13,467 bases of DNA from JBCCTX01 sp964652565 (GTDB taxonomy: Bacteria; Bacteroidota; Bacteroidia; J057), in contig CAZZEC010000156.1 in NCBI GenBank assembly GCA_964652565.1, positions 1 to 13,467 on the forward strand, written 5' to 3'. Below, in pieces: positions 1 to 7,192 of the stretch. The notes under the pieces were generated by a model. The model saw only the letters and a list, made by a program, of their open reading frames with translations, was not told the origin of the DNA and ran no database searches. The translations under genes and the position numbers were made by a program. Each line of letters starts with the position of its first letter. The first letter of the stretch is position 1.

Positions 1-1275
1 AGTCGTTCTCAGGTCTCCTCCGGCTAAGTCATTAAATAGCATATATTTGCCATTATATCCAAGAATATCTCTAATCTCGCGCTGTCGAATTTGATCTCCA
101 TTGATGGGATCATCCAAAAAGAAGGTAAAATTGGAATACAATTCAAAGTTATACCGAGAATAATACAACTGGTTCTCCATCAATGATCCATTATCATATC
201 CCTGGACCAATTTCGCCGTCAGATTGGTACGTCCGGTAAATCCTCCTTCAGTGTCGTCTATTGCCCCAAATCGGCTGATTTGACCACTTTCTACCGCTCG
301 GATCGGTATTTGTCCAGAGTGGTCCCACTTACTTCGGAAATTGGATACCTCTAATGTGAGAATCTTTTCATCATCCATTACATGGGTATATTTTCCAAAT
401 AGATTCACTCGGTTAAAATGTTGTTCACTATCAAAAGGTCCATCTGTCAATACAAGTTCAGAAGCAATATATGCATGTTTTCCCTGCTCTCTGGCATGCT
501 CCCCCAAGAGATTAAACATGCCCAGTCCTCTTAAAGTATTAAACTGTCCTACTTCAAACTTAAAGCTACTTTGATTGAGACGGGTCATGGTGTGAAAATC
601 TACATATCCCGCAGTCGTAAAATTACTGTGATCGGTATAATATGGACCTTTTCCAAAATCGACCGTTTCAATGAGTTCAGGAATAAGAAAATGTAGATCT
701 GCATAGCCTTGTCCATGTGCGTGCGATACCATGTTGACGGGCATCCCATCTACATTGATCTGTATATCTGTCCCATGATCGATGTCAAATCCCCGTAGAA
801 ATATTTGTTCAGCCTTTCCGCCTCCAGCATGCTGTGCTATAAACAGTCCTGGTACTGTACGAAGTACATCTTGTGAGGATAGTACGGGACGTAGATTGAT
901 GTCTACCTTGCTGATACTTTGCAAACTGGAAGTTTGATTGGAAGTAATCTGAACTGCATCCAATTCAAAGACATCTGGCGATAGCTCTATTTCCAAAGCT
1001 TGAGATTCTTCATCCACTTTAACCATTTGAGGTTCATAGCCCACAAGCTTAAATGATAAAACCTGCATATCTGAACCTTCGTGAAGATCCAGTATAAATT
1101 TACCCAGGGCATCTGTAGTAGTATAGTGTTTACTTACGGTATCAGCTACCCATACCCCTGCTAAAGGCGTGTTATAGGGATCTACGACACTTCCTGTAAT
1201 AGTGGTCTGAGCTTTTAGTAAAGGACTACCCAACAGTAGCATCCCAAATAGTATTTTATATATAAAAAATTTCAT
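1..1275 (-). CDS. TonB-dependent outer-membrane receptor, probably for a metal or metal chelate (3' end cut by window edge)
   Basis: This is an outer-membrane active-transport receptor powered by TonB. Only the first 425 residues are in the window; the rest of the barrel lies beyond position 1. Translation from the ATG at 1275 gives a signal peptide (about 1-23, ending LLKAQ), a CarboxypepD_reg-like beta-sandwich (about 25-105) usual in Bacteroidota receptors, then the plug (about 110-230) and the first barrel strands. The plug carries RGFDIDHGTD at 161-170 and SHAHGQGYADLHFLIPE at 184-200. As I recall, this signature belongs to a receptor subgroup found near metal-handling genes; the histidines suggest metal cargo, but the substrate is inferred. 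The gene follows the His-rich protein gene by 90 bp on the same strand and is probably co-transcribed with it. Family assignment is firm, ligand unknown. Confidence 0.9.
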   Translation of the reverse strand, partial: MKFFIYKILFGMLLLGSPLLKAQTTITGSVVDPYNTPLAGVWVADTVSKHYTTTDALGKFILDLHEGSDMQVLSFKLVGYEPQMVKVDEESQALEIELSPDVFELDAVQITSNQTSSLQSISKVDINLRPVLSSQDVLRTVPGLFIAQHAGGGKAEQIFLRGFDIDHGTDIQINVDGMPVNMVSHAHGQGYADLHFLIPELIETVDFGKGPYYTDHSNFTTAGYVDFHTMTRLNQSSFKFEVGQFNTLRGLGMFNLLGEHAREQGKHAYIASELVLTDGPFDSEQHFNRVNLFGKYTHVMDDEKILTLEVSNFRSKWDHSGQIPIRAVESGQISRFGAIDDTEGGFTGRTNLTAKLVQGYDNGSLMENQLYYSRYNFELYSNFTFFLDDPINGDQIRQREIRDILGYNGKYMLFNDLAGGDLRTT

Positions 1276-1312
1276 GTATTTCAGTATTAAATTTTTAAAA
1301 AAAAGGTCCCTG

Positions 1313-1327
1313 CATCACATTGTGATG
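1313..1327. promoter_or_regulatory. Perfect palindrome between the His-rich gene and the TonB receptor gene
   Basis: Two 7-bp arms, CATCACA and TGTGATG, flank a single central T. The site lies 37 bp upstream of the receptor start codon (minus strand) and downstream of the His-rich gene stop. It could be an operator for an internal promoter of the receptor gene or a small RNA stem. A one-base loop disfavours a hairpin and fits a protein-binding site better. No regulator can be assigned. Confidence 0.35.
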
Positions 1328-1365
1328 GAAAAAATATTGATGATATACGATGGAATATTTAGTGC

Positions 1366-1827
1366 CTACGTCCAGGGCGGGGGGTGAGGAACCCTTACAA
1401 TGAAATTTTTCACCGAAAATACATATCTGCCAGTATTTTCTCTTTCGCTGACAGATAACTGATACTTACGGTTTTCGTAATTAATAATATGAATAGAAAG
1501 CTGGGAAAATTTTTGCGTTAGAGGAAGCTGCTGGTTGGGAAAATGATCTAGTGATTTCCATGTTTTTACTACTACTTCCAAAATACCATGATGATGGAAG
1601 TGAGCATGATGTCGATGATCGTGATGATGAGAATGACTTGGTATGAAAGGGTGATGACCTAGCTCTTGAGATTCTTGATGTGAAATCCACACTTCAAATT
1701 GATGACTGACCATGTGCATAAGCTCCCACAGTGGATAATCATACGCACTGCCCATGTAGACCAGTAATAATATGTAGGTGATATATTTTTTTACAATTGA
1801 AATCAAGAGATTGTAATTTATAGGCAA
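1366..1827 (-). CDS. Histidine-rich small membrane/periplasmic protein, putative metal binding
   Basis: No named family is recognised with certainty. The protein has about 153 residues: a short hydrophobic N-terminus (about 14-27, ITYILLLVYMGSA) that could be an uncleaved anchor or signal, a histidine cluster at 65-80 with 11 His in 16 residues, and a C-terminal region of about 70 residues ending in a proline-rich tail (PHPPPW). Such His runs bind Zn, Ni or Cu, so a periplasmic metal buffer serving the downstream TonB receptor is a reasonable inference. The start is uncertain. The frame has no ATG before residue 25; a TTG at 1827 is the first candidate, a TTG at 1806 the second, and an in-frame TAG lies further upstream. 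The leading position in a two-gene cluster with the receptor supports a real gene. Confidence 0.65.
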   Translation of the reverse strand: MPINYNLLISIVKKYITYILLLVYMGSAYDYPLWELMHMVSHQFEVWISHQESQELGHHPFIPSHSHHHDHRHHAHFHHHGILEVVVKTWKSLDHFPNQQLPLTQKFSQLSIHIINYENRKYQLSVSERENTGRYVFSVKNFIVRVPHPPPWT

Positions 1828-2067
1828 AAGAAAGAATATCTGATCATTTTCAAGTAAAATTATTGTAATGAAATCACGCTTAAGCTATATGATCACCCCC
1901 TGACATCCACCGATATATTCACATTTCGGATTCTTCGACCCTCTCCAAATCACTAACCTTCTCTGCGGGGGGATAATATGTTTTGTACTATAAATAGTTA
2001 GTAATACATGATTAATATTGTCGCAGCACATATATATTCACTTCTTAATAACAAGTAAATACTACTC
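1828..2067. other. Divergent intergenic region between the His-rich gene and the cytochrome gene
   Basis: This 240-bp spacer must hold the promoters of both divergent genes. I could not place a convincing TAnnTTTG box for either. The middle (about 1890-1975) is noticeably richer in C and G than the flanks. A GCTTAAGC octamer near 1875 is the only short palindrome seen and may be chance. No GCAA/TTGC box like those before the MerC gene is present. Confidence 0.4.
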
Positions 2068-3519
2068 ATGATTTCATTTAGCTTATTCAAAAGATATTTC
2101 ACATATATTATTTTATCTATATTCTCGTTTGTTTCCTTAGGCGTTTCCTGCGATAAAAAGTCTGAAGGAGATATTGTTCCTTTAAACAAGGATCAAAAAC
2201 TGCCAACAGGAGCAACAGCCATCCCACCCTATGTACAAAACTCTTCTGGAGATGCTACCCGTGGCTGGAACTATCTTAGATACGGAAATTACATTGGAGC
2301 TGGATTACCATTTAGCATGTTTCGTTCAGCTTTCAATAACGCAAATGGCATTGAAAATTTACTTCAGAGAGAAGGCGAAATTGCGAATGTACCTCGTATG
2401 TTCAATGTGTATGAATTAGAGACGGGTACTCAAATGATGACGGGCTTTACCTGTTTTGCCTGCCATTCCGGAAAATTAGATGGGAAATTCATTCCAGGAC
2501 TGGGAAATAGCCTAACAAATTTACCTAGAATACCGATGGAGGCACTCGAAATTCTGGATGGGTTTGTTATTTCACAATATGGACGAGAATCTCTTGAACG
2601 GGAAGAGTTTCTACGTTTTAAGAGAGGGGCTTCCGTTACGTTTCCCTACTTATACTCTCCATTCAGAGGTGTGAATCCTGCATTTATGTTTGAGGAAGCT
2701 TCTAATGCCTATCGAAATCCGGTTGATCTCACTTGGCAGGATACCTTGGTTTATCCCTTAAATCAAGATCTTATTGCTTCTGATGTGCCTCCACTATGGA
2801 ATGTGAAGAAAAAGCATGCATTGTATTACACGGGATTAGGTAGAGGAGATTTTACTAAGCATTTGATGCAGGTCGCCTCAGTGATGATGAAAGATAGTGC
2901 CCAGGCGGCAGATATTCATCGGCATTTTAATGACGTACTTGCCTGGATCTTGTCATTGGAGCCCCCCAAGTATCCTAAGACTATTGATCAAACGCTGGCT
3001 TCTGCCGGAGAAAAACTATTTATTGCCAAATGTCAACATTGCCATGGTACATATGGTAATGAGGAAACCTATCCCAATCTCGTATTCGATGTAAAAACCG
3101 TAAAGACAGATCCTGTATATGCCCAAAGACTCAATAGCCCGGGATTGAAGGAATGGTTCAACAATAGTTGGTATTCACAAGGACCTTCACCTGCAAGATC
3201 AGCACCTTCAGAAGGGTACGTGGCTCCCCCGCTGGATGGGATTTGGGCAACTGCACCTTATTTGCATAATGCATCTATCCCAACGTTAGAGACACTTTTA
3301 AATAGTGATTTACGCCCTACCTATTGGCGAAGGACTTTTGATGACACGGATTACAATTATGTGACAGTAGGTTGGAATTATACGGTAGAGATAGAACCCA
3401 AAGATCAATCAACGTATGATACGACAGTCCCAGGCTATGGAAATCAGGGGCATTCATATGGAGACGCTTTAACAGAGGATGAAAGAAGCGCTTTGATAGA
3501 ATATCTGAAGACGTTGTAA
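2068..3519 (+). CDS. Di-heme c-type cytochrome, RoxA/MauG-cytochrome c peroxidase superfamily, probable lipoprotein
   Basis: This is an exported redox protein with two covalently bound hemes. Residues 1-28 form a hydrophobic signal ending at Cys28 (SLGVSC), a slightly imperfect lipobox, so membrane anchoring is likely but not certain. The heme-binding motifs are CFACH at 129-133 and CQHCH at 322-326. The first continues into SGKLDGKFIPGLGNS, and the C-terminal half has GIWATAPYLHNASIP (391-405) and a GHSYGDALTEDERSALIEYL end (461-480). These are hallmarks of RoxA-like di-heme cytochromes, whose known members include the rubber oxygenase RoxA; at 483 residues this one is shorter than RoxA. Oxygenase, peroxidase or plain electron-transfer roles cannot be separated here. 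It is transcribed alone, convergent with viaA. An ATG start directly before the hydrophobic segment supports the chosen 5' end. Confidence 0.9.
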   Translation: MISFSLFKRYFTYIILSIFSFVSLGVSCDKKSEGDIVPLNKDQKLPTGATAIPPYVQNSSGDATRGWNYLRYGNYIGAGLPFSMFRSAFNNANGIENLLQREGEIANVPRMFNVYELETGTQMMTGFTCFACHSGKLDGKFIPGLGNSLTNLPRIPMEALEILDGFVISQYGRESLEREEFLRFKRGASVTFPYLYSPFRGVNPAFMFEEASNAYRNPVDLTWQDTLVYPLNQDLIASDVPPLWNVKKKHALYYTGLGRGDFTKHLMQVASVMMKDSAQAADIHRHFNDVLAWILSLEPPKYPKTIDQTLASAGEKLFIAKCQHCHGTYGNEETYPNLVFDVKTVKTDPVYAQRLNSPGLKEWFNNSWYSQGPSPARSAPSEGYVAPPLDGIWATAPYLHNASIPTLETLLNSDLRPTYWRRTFDDTDYNYVTVGWNYTVEIEPKDQSTYDTTVPGYGNQGHSYGDALTEDERSALIEYLKTL

Positions 3520-3530
3520 GTAGATGGCTA

Positions 3531-3579
3531 GACGACGGACCACGGACTACCGACGACGGACAAGGAACGACAGATCCAT
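3531..3579 (+). repeat. Degenerate 7-bp tandem array, copy A
   Basis: Seven consecutive 7-mers follow the consensus GACNACG: GACGACG, GACCACG, GACTACC and GACGACG, then increasingly diverged units. The array begins 12 bp after the cytochrome stop codon. It is much richer in G and C than the surrounding DNA. It is not coding in any supported frame. Confidence 0.8.
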
Positions 3580-3587
3580 GGCTCACC

Positions 3588-3643
3588 ATTTCGCAATTCA
3601 ATAATTCCACAATGCAACAATTCTACAATATCACAATTCTCTA
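3588..3643 (+). repeat. Degenerate 8-bp tandem array, copy A
   Basis: Seven consecutive 8-mers follow the consensus ATTYCACA (for example ATTCCACA, ATTCTACA, ATATCACA). It starts after the 8-bp linker that follows the 7-bp array. Its last two units overlap the stop codon and final codons of the truncated viaA copy on the minus strand. Confidence 0.8.
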
Positions 3644-3703
3644 TCACGTATATCCCTCAAATTACCCGCCAAATTTCTAATGATGCCCTTTTGTTCTGGA
3701 TCA
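3631..3703 (-). pseudogene. Second, truncated copy of the viaA 3' end (23 codons plus stop)
   Basis: The minus strand encodes DPEQKGIIRNLAG through DREL and a TGA stop, identical in protein to the last 23 residues of ViaA at 3922-5556. The DNA differs at three positions, all synonymous (GGT/GGC, AGG/AGA, GAA/GAG). The copy is cut by the N gap and not by a visible mutation. It is therefore more likely the edge of a contig carrying a variant of the same gene than a decayed gene. Confidence 0.7.
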
Positions 3704-3713
3704 NNNNNNNNNN
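3704..3713. other. Assembly gap of 10 N
   Basis: Ten consecutive undetermined bases, a typical scaffold join whose true length is unknown. The sequence on the left ends inside the viaA 3' end, while the sequence on the right re-enters the same repeat 88 bp later. The order and distance of the two sides should not be trusted. Confidence 0.95.
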
Positions 3714-3801
3714 AAGGTAATAATGTTCAAAGTAAAGTAGACGTATAAAATTAGTAAGAATTAAGTTAAGACTACTTAACACAGTATAGGAAGTAATGAC
3801 A
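3714..3801. other. Short AT-rich segment between the N gap and repeat copy B
   Basis: I see no gene here. It contains one small inverted repeat, GTTAAG at 3765-3770 and CTTAAC at 3775-3780, with a 4-base loop. It has no counterpart on the left side of the gap, so it may be the variant sequence that precedes the arrays in a second strain. Confidence 0.4.
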
Positions 3802-3807
3802 ATGCTA

Positions 3808-3863
3808 GACGACGGACCACGGACGACAGACTACCGACAAGTAACAAGGTACTACAGACGATG
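3808..3863 (+). repeat. Degenerate 7-bp tandem array, copy B
   Basis: Eight consecutive 7-mers of consensus GACNACG, starting GACGACG, GACCACG, GACGACA, GACTACC and then diverging. It has one more unit than copy A. The phase is kept across the array, which rules out a chance run of GAC trinucleotides. Confidence 0.8.
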
Positions 3864-3870
3864 GCTCACC

Positions 3871-3934
3871 ATTTCGCAATTCCACAATATCACAATTCCA
3901 CAATGTAACAATTCTACAATTTCACAACTCTCTA
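3871..3934 (+). repeat. Degenerate 8-bp tandem array, copy B, running through the viaA stop codon
   Basis: Eight consecutive 8-mers of consensus ATTYCACA. The seventh unit (3919-3926, ATTTCACA) contains the viaA stop codon (TCA on the plus strand at 3922-3924), and the eighth (ACTCTCTA) lies inside the viaA coding end. The array and the gene therefore overlap. Confidence 0.8.
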
Positions 3935-5556
3935 TCACGTATATCTCTCAAATTGCCCGCCAAATTTCTAATGATGCCCTTTTGTTCTGGATCATATAAC
4001 CACACATTGTCAAAATGGCTAACAACTTCTGCATTGGGGTCGTTGTTGAGGATAAGGCTGTGAAACTGGGTGTTACCATTTTGCTGGTGGTATTTTACTC
4101 TTGAAATGATATCCTGGTCCAATTTGTACATAATGAAATCTGAAATCACCAGTACATCCGCGTCTCGATAATTCTCTCCTTCTAGCTGACGAAAAACTTC
4201 ATACAAGGCGAGTGAAATGTCGGTCCCTGCGCTAAACGACATACGAAGGAAATTAGCGATTGCTTCCAATGAATCTGCAATGTTGAACAGATCGATCGTT
4301 TTTATCCCCACAGAAAAATTAATCAAATAGGCCCTTCTATTTTCTTTCGCAGCCATCTTTAAAATCGCAAAACACAATATTTTGGCTATATGCTCTGGAG
4401 TACCGGACATGGAATCGCTGGTATCCACACAAATGATAAAGGGACCTTTATCTTTCTTTTTCACCCGCTGATCAACTTCTGTAAAATGATGTTCGCTTGT
4501 AACCAGTTGTTTGTCTAAGTATTGAAACGTCATCAGTTCCTTATCAGCAAACTTTTTCAAAAAAGCAGTTTCTGTAACAGGATCTGACAACAGGGCAATT
4601 TCAGAACTCAATAGATTATTGATATCATCGCTTTCATGTACGCCCACAATCTCTGACTTCAATGTATTGTCTTCATACCATTGCTTTCTCACTATCACAC
4701 GCTCTAATTCTTCCTCTTCTGTCTCAATCTCTGCCTCACGCATTTTCCCCAGCATATCCGCCAATTCCTTGATGGAAGCTTCATTGGAAAGTAAATCATC
4801 GTACTGTTTCAGGACATCGAAGCTCGTATCTTCCCATAGTGCTCTGGACATGTCCCAATATTTTCCAGTATATTCAGCGAATGGAGAGATAATCTTGAGC
4901 AATTTTTGATATTCTTCTACTTTAGCCTCAAGAAGCTCTTTGAAAGACTCCTGGGATTCTTCCAACTTTTTCAATTGGTATTCCAACAATTTGGCCTGTA
5001 GTAAAGCATCCCATTGTGCCAGCAGATCCTGTGAAATGCGTTTGATCTCCCATTTTGATTCTTCATCTAGTTCCTCATAACTACGGCCTTTGATCAATCC
5101 CTTAAACTTTTGTGCATAAAACCCTGTATCTATTTCCTGCCGCTCATACACACTTTGCACATAATTTGTCACTGCATACCAGGTCGTAGTCCAGCGAGAT
5201 ACAGGCATGATGTTATATGCCTCCAGGCGCTCAGTTTCTTGTTCAAAAGGATTTTTTGTTTGTATGTCTCTGTAGGCCTTTTTTATCCATGTAAGTGTAT
5301 CAGTAGATACTTGTTTGGCAAGTACAGGCTTTTCTCTGAGAAGTGATGTTAACTCTTCCCGATCAAATATGCGATCTAATGCCTTGCATAAATATTCGTA
5401 ATAGGTTGACTGTAAATTGGCAGGAAATTCTACATGTTTATCATACTTCGCTTTGAGATACTGTACGAGATAAGTACGTGTCTTACGATCCAGAATCGTT
5501 CCAAATTCTATAAATCTTTCAAATTCCTCGTTCAATTCTTCCTGGTGATTTTTCAC
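3922..5556 (-). CDS. viaA: ViaA, VWA-domain partner of the RavA ATPase
   Basis: A cytoplasmic protein with a C-terminal von Willebrand A domain that works with RavA. In E. coli the pair interacts with complex I and fumarate reductase and affects aminoglycoside sensitivity. The N-terminal about 350 residues are mostly helical and charged, with coiled-coil-like stretches (about 170-290). The VWA domain follows GPFIICVDTSDSMSG: the MIDAS residues are D378, S380 and S382 (DxSxS), T445 in SAGTD, and D473 in VISDF. These match the E. coli ViaA pattern closely; at 544 residues it is longer than the E. coli protein (about 480). The start is GTG at 5556. No in-frame ATG lies between it and an upstream in-frame TAA, and the ORF has no other early start. 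It lies 52 bp downstream of ravA. Its 3' end overlaps an 8-bp tandem array. Confidence 0.93.
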   Translation of the reverse strand: MKNHQEELNEEFERFIEFGTILDRKTRTYLVQYLKAKYDKHVEFPANLQSTYYEYLCKALDRIFDREELTSLLREKPVLAKQVSTDTLTWIKKAYRDIQTKNPFEQETERLEAYNIMPVSRWTTTWYAVTNYVQSVYERQEIDTGFYAQKFKGLIKGRSYEELDEESKWEIKRISQDLLAQWDALLQAKLLEYQLKKLEESQESFKELLEAKVEEYQKLLKIISPFAEYTGKYWDMSRALWEDTSFDVLKQYDDLLSNEASIKELADMLGKMREAEIETEEEELERVIVRKQWYEDNTLKSEIVGVHESDDINNLLSSEIALLSDPVTETAFLKKFADKELMTFQYLDKQLVTSEHHFTEVDQRVKKKDKGPFIICVDTSDSMSGTPEHIAKILCFAILKMAAKENRRAYLINFSVGIKTIDLFNIADSLEAIANFLRMSFSAGTDISLALYEVFRQLEGENYRDADVLVISDFIMYKLDQDIISRVKYHQQNGNTQFHSLILNNDPNAEVVSHFDNVWLYDPEQKGIIRNLAGNLRDIRDREL

Positions 5557-5572
5557 GATATTCAGCGTCTTT

Positions 5573-5599
5573 AAACTAATTATTCTGACAAGTTAGTTT
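5573..5599 (-). repeat. Inverted repeat between ravA and viaA
   Basis: Seven-base arms, AAACTAA (5573-5579) and TTAGTTT (5593-5599), are separated by 13 bases in the 52-bp ravA-viaA spacer. In the transcript this would form a modest AT-rich stem-loop just after the ravA stop. There is no following U-run, so it is not a classical terminator. It could tune relative expression or mRNA stability. Confidence 0.45.
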
Positions 5600-5608
5600 G
5601 ATTATACT

Positions 5609-7189
5609 TTACAAACTCGCATATGAATATTGAATTTTTTCCAATTTGAGTTGTAAGTCATTTAATGCATTTGCGACCTCTTCCATATTTGCAAGCACAA
5701 TCTTACTTAACTCAGTATCTACGAATAAATTTTCTTTCAAGTATTGAATCTCCTGGGGTGCGTCTTCACCTAATCGCTTGATCTGCTTCTGTATATACTG
5801 ATTGAGATGATTAAATTTTTCTTCCCAGTGCTTTTCAATTAAAGGATGAGGCTTTTTATAAATGATTTCTTTGCGCTCAGACTTCGCTGTTATGAGATCG
5901 TAGGTAGTCGTAACCGAATTGTACATAATATCCACTGCAAATTCTTTTTCGCTCTTTTTTGCCTTCAACCTGTGGCGCAGTGTAAGTGAAGTATCATAAA
6001 TATTGATCACTTCAAATTCCTGCCGATTGAGTTTATTAAATTCAGGTATTTTGATCAAATCACCTTGAAAAGGTTTTTCCTCCAGTACAAATTGGTAGTA
6101 TTCTTCTTGTACTACCATGAGCATATCTTCTGCAATAAGATGTTTGATGCGCGTTTCCGCTTCTACCTCCCGTTCAAATGCGGAAAGTTCTTTCTTAAGT
6201 TGGTGTAGACTAACAGCCAGCGTATATCCATGTTTGCGGATGGTCTCGCTGATGATCTCTTTTAATATATCGATTTGATTGGGGTGGCTCCACAAGCAAT
6301 GAATGCTTAAAAAACAATCCATTAAATCAACGTGTTTCCTACCATTCAGAAAAGCGGAAGTTCTGAGTAACCGCACTAATTTTTTCCATCTTCGATCATA
6401 TACACGTATAGGGTCAGTTTCTCGATTAGGTTTTTCATTGTATTGATCTATTTTATGTCGTATTACCTGAATGGTATTCAACACCTCAGGAGGAACTTCA
6501 ATTTCGTTGATAATTACATTCCACTCCTCTAATTCTTCATTAGTAATCTTTAAATAATCTTCTACAGGATCTTCATACACATCTTGTGTATCAGTAATCA
6601 TCTTTAGAAAATTTCTATTTTCTTTCACACCATCCATGTGATACCGTATGAGCAGTCTATCCCATAGTGGTTGCTGACTTTCTCTCCCTGAAGGAAGCTC
6701 GTTTGAAGCCGTAATGATTACTTTCAGATCTACAGAAATATCAACTTCACCATTTCTATAGATTTTTTCATTCAAAATGGTTAATAATGCATTTTGAATA
6801 GCTGGTCCTGCTTTCCAGATCTCATCGAGAAAAACAATATTAGCACCCGGAAGGTATCGATCTGTCAGGCGTTCATATCGATCTTCTTCTTTAAGCTTCT
6901 TAATGGATACTGGACCAAAGATTTCATCAGGTGTACTAAATTTACTCATCAGATATTCAAAGGAAATACCTGATCTAAAAGCGTATTTTAATCTTCTGGC
7001 AATAAGACTCTTTGCAACTCCAGGAGGTCCAAGTAAGAAAATACTTTCACCCGCCAAAGCAGCGAGAAGAGCAAGGTTCATAGGTAAATCTCGCTCGTAC
7101 AAACCATTGCAAAGCGAAGAAGACAACTCAGCAATGCGAGATCGCAATGCTGAGTTTATTTCTTTAGGGATAGGATACGTATTATTCAT
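5609..7189 (-). CDS. ravA: RavA, MoxR-family AAA+ ATPase
   Basis: An ATP-driven, probably hexameric remodelling enzyme that pairs with ViaA. The AAA+ module occupies about residues 15-310: Walker A GPPGVAKS at 54-61, Walker B with D122 and E123 in IVFLDEIWKAG, sensor 1 around N163 in ITASNELP, and an arginine-finger candidate R178 in WDRLLIR. The YERD and FSTPDEIFGP segments are diagnostic of RavA among MoxR proteins. The C-terminal 200 residues diverge from E. coli RavA, where this region includes the LARA domain that binds lysine decarboxylase, so that partner may not apply here. At 526 residues it is close to the E. coli length of about 500. The ATG at 7189 lies 39 bp after the PAS gene stop and 3 bp after a strong inverted repeat. 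Regulation by that hairpin is inferred. Confidence 0.95.
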   Translation of the reverse strand: MNNTYPIPKEINSALRSRIAELSSSLCNGLYERDLPMNLALLAALAGESIFLLGPPGVAKSLIARRLKYAFRSGISFEYLMSKFSTPDEIFGPVSIKKLKEEDRYERLTDRYLPGANIVFLDEIWKAGPAIQNALLTILNEKIYRNGEVDISVDLKVIITASNELPSGRESQQPLWDRLLIRYHMDGVKENRNFLKMITDTQDVYEDPVEDYLKITNEELEEWNVIINEIEVPPEVLNTIQVIRHKIDQYNEKPNRETDPIRVYDRRWKKLVRLLRTSAFLNGRKHVDLMDCFLSIHCLWSHPNQIDILKEIISETIRKHGYTLAVSLHQLKKELSAFEREVEAETRIKHLIAEDMLMVVQEEYYQFVLEEKPFQGDLIKIPEFNKLNRQEFEVINIYDTSLTLRHRLKAKKSEKEFAVDIMYNSVTTTYDLITAKSERKEIIYKKPHPLIEKHWEEKFNHLNQYIQKQIKRLGEDAPQEIQYLKENLFVDTELSKIVLANMEEVANALNDLQLKLEKIQYSYASL

Positions 7190-7192
7190 CTA

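Larger units (their letters stand above)
3525..3703 (+). repeat. Copy A of a long direct repeat (tandem arrays plus viaA 3' end), ending at the N gap
   Basis: From the GCTAGACGACGG stretch onward this segment matches 3802-3994 in order: a 7-bp array, a short GGCTCACC linker, an 8-bp array, then the last 23 codons of viaA. Copy A is about 14 bp shorter, mostly because each array has one unit fewer. It stops exactly at the run of N. The two copies may be variant haplotypes placed side by side at a scaffold join, or a true duplication. Confidence 0.85.
3802..3994 (+). repeat. Copy B of the long direct repeat (tandem arrays plus viaA 3' end)
   Basis: This is the partner of 3525-3703. It carries the complete arrays and continues without a break into the full viaA gene. 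It differs from copy A by one extra unit in each tandem array, several base changes in the arrays, and three synonymous changes in the viaA part. Confidence 0.85.

Noticed and set aside
341..574. Plus-strand ORF of 77 codons
   Set aside because: It is antisense to the TonB receptor reading frame, which has a full domain structure; the ORF product has no recognisable features.
1875..1882. GCTTAAGC palindrome in the divergent spacer
   Set aside because: An 8-bp palindrome is expected by chance in a window of this size and nothing else marks it as a site.
3317..3610. Minus-strand ORF of 97 codons over the cytochrome 3' end and array copy A
   Set aside because: It is mostly a shadow of the cytochrome gene plus array sequence, with no support from composition or similarity.
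3531..3934. Possible CRISPR array or integron-like repeats
   Set aside because: Units are 7 and 8 bp, directly abutting and degenerate, with no spacers, no cas genes and no attC-like folds.
3796..3999. Plus-strand ORF of 67 codons encoding a repetitive peptide across the tandem arrays
   Set aside because: Its sequence is only the translation of the 7-bp and 8-bp arrays, and it overlaps the 3' end of viaA on the other strand.
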